From Lentinus brumalis (taxonomy: Eukaryota; Basidiomycota; Agaricomycetes; Polyporales; Polyporaceae), in NCBI GenBank assembly GCA_001792895.1, contig MARA01000006.1:1364001-1428000 (forward strand): DNA of 64,000 nucleotides, given 5' to 3'. Position numbers and translations under genes: made by a program. Below are positions 60,000 to 64,000 of the stretch, piece after piece. Numbering within the stretch: the first letter of the stretch is position 1; each line of letters starts with the position of its first letter. A model generated the notes under the pieces. That model was not told where the DNA came from. It saw only the letters and a list, made by a program, of their open reading frames with translations, and searched no databases.

Positions 60000-60621
60000 A
60001 TGCGTATGGCAAGTACGATGTCGAATCTTACATTCTTCCCGCTGTGGCTTACTGCCCGCCCAGCTCTCGCAGGAGGATGAACGTGATGACAGCACGGAGG
60101 TGACCTGGGGTGCGTATTCCATCGCATTTGATGTGCTTGCAGACAGACTCATCGCAATTTGCAGAGGACCAGCAACGAATCAACTCGTTTTCGAAGCTCA
60201 ATACACGCTTGAGCGGGATCAAGGAGAAAATTGAGGCCTTGAAGGTGCGTACGCGAGCACGTCCCAGTGTCAGGTTTGCAGGGTCAATGGATGCACCTGC
60301 AGGCGGAGAAGGAAGCCCTCGATGATATCTCGATGGAGCTCGAGCTCGCAGACGAGGACGAGCCAGTGATGTGAGTGCTTACATCTTGTATCGGAAGTGT
60401 CCCTTCACACGTCCACATGTTTCCCAAGGTACAAGGTCGGCGAGGCGTTCATCCACATGCCGCACTCTCGTGCCACAAAGAGGCTAGAGAAGGACCTTTC
60501 CTTGCTGAACGATGAGCTTGACAAGTACAACTCCGACGCAGAGGAATGCGAGAAGACGATGAAGGAGCTCAAGGTGGCCCTGTACGCGAAGTTCGGCCGT
60601 GCGATCAACTTGGACGAATGA
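60000..60621 (+). CDS. GIM3: Prefoldin subunit 4
   Basis: Exons 60000-60008, 60064-60109, 60165-60244, 60303-60370 and 60429-60621 give 131 residues, the normal size. Prefoldin is the hexameric co-chaperone that passes nascent actin and tubulin to CCT; subunit 4 is a beta-class subunit. The protein has the family signature TEVTWEDQQRINSFSKLN, a first coiled coil (GIKEKIEALK), the hairpin region VGEAFIHMPHSRATKRLEKD and a second coiled coil ending LYAKFGRAINLDE. The first exon is only nine bases (Met-Arg-Met) and is followed by a GC donor (ATG/GCAAGT). This choice restores the family-typical M-R-M-L start; no other in-frame ATG is available before the conserved block. Confidence 0.88.
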
Positions 60622-61831
60622 GATGTGTCTTTGCAATTTCACGACCACCATGTACTGATAGCCCATCAATGTCAAAAGTCTCCTGGTAGGTTCAAAGAGC
60701 CAGTCAATCAAAGGCTCGCGGCTGCATGTCAGCCATTTCACAGCGTGCGCGTTTCGTCGTTTTACGAATCTCGTCAAGTAGCCCGTAAGTCCACATCGTG
60801 ATCGAGCCTGCGCCGGTCTCAGTCTCGTTGCTCTCTCCGTACGTGGTAATTTGACGCTAGGTAACTAGAGGCTGACACTGAGAGCCGCATCGTGCGGCTT
60901 GTATGTCCTGTGTCCATGCGCCGACGGCTCATCTGATTTCCTCACCAACATAGGAAGACACAGAACAACAATCCCACACCCCTCATAACGGACTACCAGG
61001 ATGCCTTGAGTCTCTCATCCTCGTCGTGTCGCACATCCAGCTCATGCTCGACGACAGATCCAAAGTCGACGCGGCTACTTTAGCCTCAGTTCAGGCGGAA
61101 GACAATGACAAGACGCACCGACACGATTCACTTGGTTCATCGAGCTCGGAGCTGCTCCGTGCGTAGCAGACCAAGCACGAACGTCAATGGCGTCCTTCCC
61201 CCTCGTCCCTAATGGAAGTGCTTGTGATTTTTCAAACGTATACGTCCTCCAATCCCTCCATTGTGTCGGTGGGGACGCGCTCGACGAATCGTTGAAATCC
61301 AAGTCAACGTTCCCAGCAACTATGAATGACGATCCCGTCCCCACCACCACCACCACCACCACCACCACCACCAACCTCAAAAGTAGGTTAGGCAGCTTCC
61401 AATTACTGCGCTACTGTGATGTCAACTGGCACCGGCCGTCTTGGTGGCTGCTGCGTACCCACCTCATACGAAGTGGCTTGGTCGGAGCATGCAGCCCTTA
61501 GATCTGAACTGATTCGTGTGCGCTCGTGAGTGCTTGTGGTCTGGTCTATAGTCCGGTGTGCGACAAGGATGTATGAATATGCATGAATCAGAACCACCGT
61601 AGTTTCGGCCAAAGCGCTAACAGTGTGGCGTCCCAAAAGCATGCAGTCAACATCAACTTGCTTCTGGACCACCATCTCGTAAGCTTCTCCCCCACTCTCA
61701 TTCATGTCTAACGTTGAACGTCAATTGCTCTGACTACCTCCTGGGACGCTGCAGTCAAAATTACACCACAGGTCTCGAGTACACGAGGGCATTCGTCGAC
61801 AACTCTTACGACGCCGAAGAGCGCCGACGAC
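60622..61831. other. Spacer and promoter of FunK1 copy B, with decayed 5' coding segment
   Basis: The right part is homologous to copy A's promoter and first 52 or so codons. The equivalent ATG at 61704 runs into a TGA at 61731 (AGA in copy A), and four bases are missing just before 61816. The N-terminal segment of copy B is therefore lost unless spliced differently. A (CCA)n tract lies at 61341-61373. Confidence 0.6.
61341..61373. repeat. (CCA)11 microsatellite
   Basis: Eleven uninterrupted CCA units in non-coding DNA. Confidence 0.9.
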
Positions 61832-62858
61832 ATGGCCGACAAGAGCGTAGGTGAAGACGTTGTGTGGTTTGCCGACTACCACTTCCCACCTCCCCCACCA
61901 TCTTCAATCTCCTCGTCAAGGAAGACCACTAAGAAGAATCCGTTCAAGACCTTGAAGGGCGCGGATCTTCTGGGAGAGCGCGATCTCACACGCCGGTTTG
62001 TAAGTCCCTCCGCTCTTGCTGCACACCTATCGCATGTCACTCACCATGTGAACCACCGAGCAGATCCATGCGGTCAACGAACACAAACTTGCGCCCGGGC
62101 TGAAGATGGCTTACTGCGGAGACAGGCCGGATCCCTCGGCGTGCGACGACGACGGCCAGAAGCCCGACGCAGCGTTCTATCGCATGGCGGTTGCCCCAAA
62201 CGATGAAAAGCCTCACTGGGGCGATCAGCTGATCGCATGCGAGTTCAAGGTCGCGAAGAGCGGCGGCGCCATCCAAGATCCCTTCGAAGACGTTCCAAAC
62301 ACCGTCGACGGCGTCCTCCCCTCTGCCTCCGAGCATCGCAAGAAGAACCGAGGTCAGATCATCACGTATGCCGAGCTGCTCTTCGCTGTGCAACAGCGTA
62401 TCGCCGTCTTCACGCTCTTGGTCCTGGGTCGCCAATGCCGCTTCATCCGCTGGGATCGATCTGGTCTCGTCGTCACGCGTTCGTTCGACTACTACAAGAA
62501 GTGGAAGTTCTTTGTCGACGTGCTCTGGCGCATTTCACAATCCTCGGACAAACGGCTCGGCCTTGATCCCACCGCGCATCGCCTCTTCCCTGGTGACCCC
62601 GACTACCGTACAATGACTGAGGCGGCCAAGAGTTCGACCAGCGACGTTGACCACAAGGAACGCTATCTCCGCGACAACGAAGTTCCGCAGGGATCGTTCG
62701 TTTTCTCTTATGTGCGCAAGGCCTTCGAGGAGTCCGTGAAGGACACTCGGTGGCCTCGCTATCGTGTCGAGGTCCCCGACGGCAAGCAGACGAGGAGCTT
62801 CCTCATCGGCAAACCCAGATTCTGTGCAAAGGGCCTGGCTGGACGAGGTACTCGCGGG
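61816..62858 (+). repeat. Inverted repeat arm 2 (FunK1 5' half)
   Basis: Counterpart of 54100-55138 on the opposite strand. It includes an almost identical intron 1 (62000-62063). Confidence 0.85.
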
Positions 62859-64000
62859 TATGTGGCACTTGAATGTGGCACCGGACGTTTTGTTTGGCTC
62901 AAAGATGCCTGGCGCGCGCACTATCTGCTGGTCGACCGAGAAGGTGACATACTCGAGCGGCTCACGCAGGCCAACGTTCCCTACATCCCCACCCTCATCT
63001 GTCACGGCGACATCGACGATCAGGTCACATATACGCCCCAAAGGTGGGAGGAAAAGCACCCCGTACCATCGAGCAAGATCCCAGACTCCTCTTTCTCGAC
63101 CGTCCAAAAGCGCAAGTTGAATCCTGACGAGGGCGAAGGCGACGTGCCGCCGCCCAAAGGCCTCACCCGACTGCCTTTGCGTTCGGATTCCCCGCTGCGT
63201 CGTCACAAGCACTATCGGCTCGTAGTGAAAGAGGTCGCTCTACCCCTCAGCGAGTTCCAATTTGGACGACAGCTTGTCTCTGTAGTGAAGGACTGTGTGA
63301 TTGGTAAGTCATGTGTAATTTTTCTTCGTGCGACATTCTCTGACGATCGGTGCAGCACACTACTATGCCTACACGGAGCTCTTGTTACTTCATCGAGACA
63401 TAAGTAGCGGTAACGTCCTCATTGATCCCCGACTCGGCAAGACGTCAGATGGCCGGTTCAAGGTGGAGTACACCGGCATATTGGCCGACTGGGAGATGGC
63501 CAAGGAGATCACTGTGCTAGACCCACGTCAACCGGAGCGGACCGTGAGTGGTCAAGTCTCGCGTCCAACCGAAGTTCTCACTGACCATGATCACTACAGG
63601 GTACCTGGCAATATATGTCAGTGGACCTGTTGTCGCGCGACAAAGCGGTCGAGGTCTGCGATGAACTCGAGTCATTTTTCTATGTGCTGCTCTACAATGC
63701 CACCCGGTACCTGCTCTCGACTCAGCCCGACAACACCATCGCGAACTATCTCGACGAGTTCTTTGACCAGTATGGCTGGGGTGTTGGACGATACGTTTGC
63801 GGGGACAAGAAGAAGATCACTATTACAACAGGCGAACTCGAAGTCGCACACACTGTGAAGCTCAAGTTCAACAGCAACATGGACGACGTCCTAGCGGACC
63901 TACTGTCGTGGTTCAAGGCTCACCATGTGGTCTCACGCTACGAGATCGACAATATGCAGCGCGAGGCCTCGCGCAGTGCCATGGCTACAGGGCAATCTCC
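61832..64000 (+). CDS. FunK1-type fungal protein kinase (copy B), cut by window end
   Basis: Exons 61832-61999, 62064-63303, 63356-63543 and 63600 to beyond 64000. The first usable ATG (MADKSVGEDVVWFADYHF) corresponds to residue 53 of copy A. Upstream homology is broken by a stop and a 4-base deletion. The kinase part is complete as far as seen: catalytic loop LLHRDISSGNVLI, metal motif LADWEMAK, GTWQYMSVDLL and a C-lobe (ELESFFYVLLYNATRYLLS). From the start to about residue 315 it is almost identical to copy A; after that it diverges, with a shorter linker (SSFSTVQKRKLNPDEGEGD) before PPPKGL. The C terminus lies outside the window. Confidence 0.85.

Noticed and set aside
54100..62858. Inverted repeat as the ends of a large transposon
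   Set aside because: The arms are coding halves of two kinases. No transposase, terminal motif or target-site duplication was seen, and ordinary conserved genes (DPL1, GIM3) lie between them.

Overview
This window is nuclear DNA of a filamentous basidiomycete, most likely a wood-decay agaricomycete. The reasons are: GC-rich sequence; genes cut by many introns of about 50-70 bases with GTRNGT or GC donors; FunK1-type protein kinases; large lineage-specific BTB/POZ families; and a galactose-oxidase-like glyoxal oxidase, the secreted copper-radical enzyme typical of white-rot fungi. No rRNA, tRNA, CRISPR array, transposase or reverse transcriptase was recognised.

Layout. 0-1.3 kb: a BTB remnant and an intact BTB gene. 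2.0-4.5 kb: glyoxal oxidase (-). 9.0-11.4 kb: a protein with an alpha-crystallin/Hsp20-like C terminus (+). 13.9-19.9 kb: AFG1-type mitochondrial ATPase (-) and SEY1 ER-fusion GTPase (+), sharing a 310-base divergent promoter. 20.3-24.7 kb: two BTB genes (-) and a HAD phosphatase (-). 26.8-27.9 kb: a membrane-anchored glutaredoxin-like protein (-). 30.1-33.0 kb: a tandem BTB pair (+). 33.1-37.9 kb: three tandem NmrA/isoflavone-reductase-like genes (-). 38.6-42.9 kb: a HAD hydrolase and muskelin (+). 45.0-48.1 kb: an alpha-arrestin (-). 52.3-64.0 kb: two FunK1 kinases in inverted orientation, enclosing a degenerate kinase-like gene, sphingosine-1-phosphate lyase (DPL1, -) and prefoldin subunit 4 (GIM3, +).

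Conserved housekeeping genes (AFG1, SEY1, DPL1, GIM3, muskelin) alternate with fast-evolving duplicated families (BTB, NmrA-like, FunK1). The duplicates show fresh tandem copying with their promoters, broken copies, and an apparent gene-conversion tract between the inverted FunK1 genes. The five BTB proteins share a C-terminal module (WW dipeptide, Cx2C, and an LPF tail on its own small exon) that I cannot match to a named domain.

Two genome-scale signals stand out. First, at least nine single-base length changes, nearly all in short C/G runs, break otherwise well-conserved reading frames in seven genes. This looks more like homopolymer error in the assembly than seven independent pseudogenes. 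Second, GC-AG introns are unusually common: six of roughly eighty introns, three of them at the same site in the NmrA triplet.

Exon boundaries were worked out by hand from splice signals, reading phase and family conservation. They are predictions, but phase closes across every gene described as intact.
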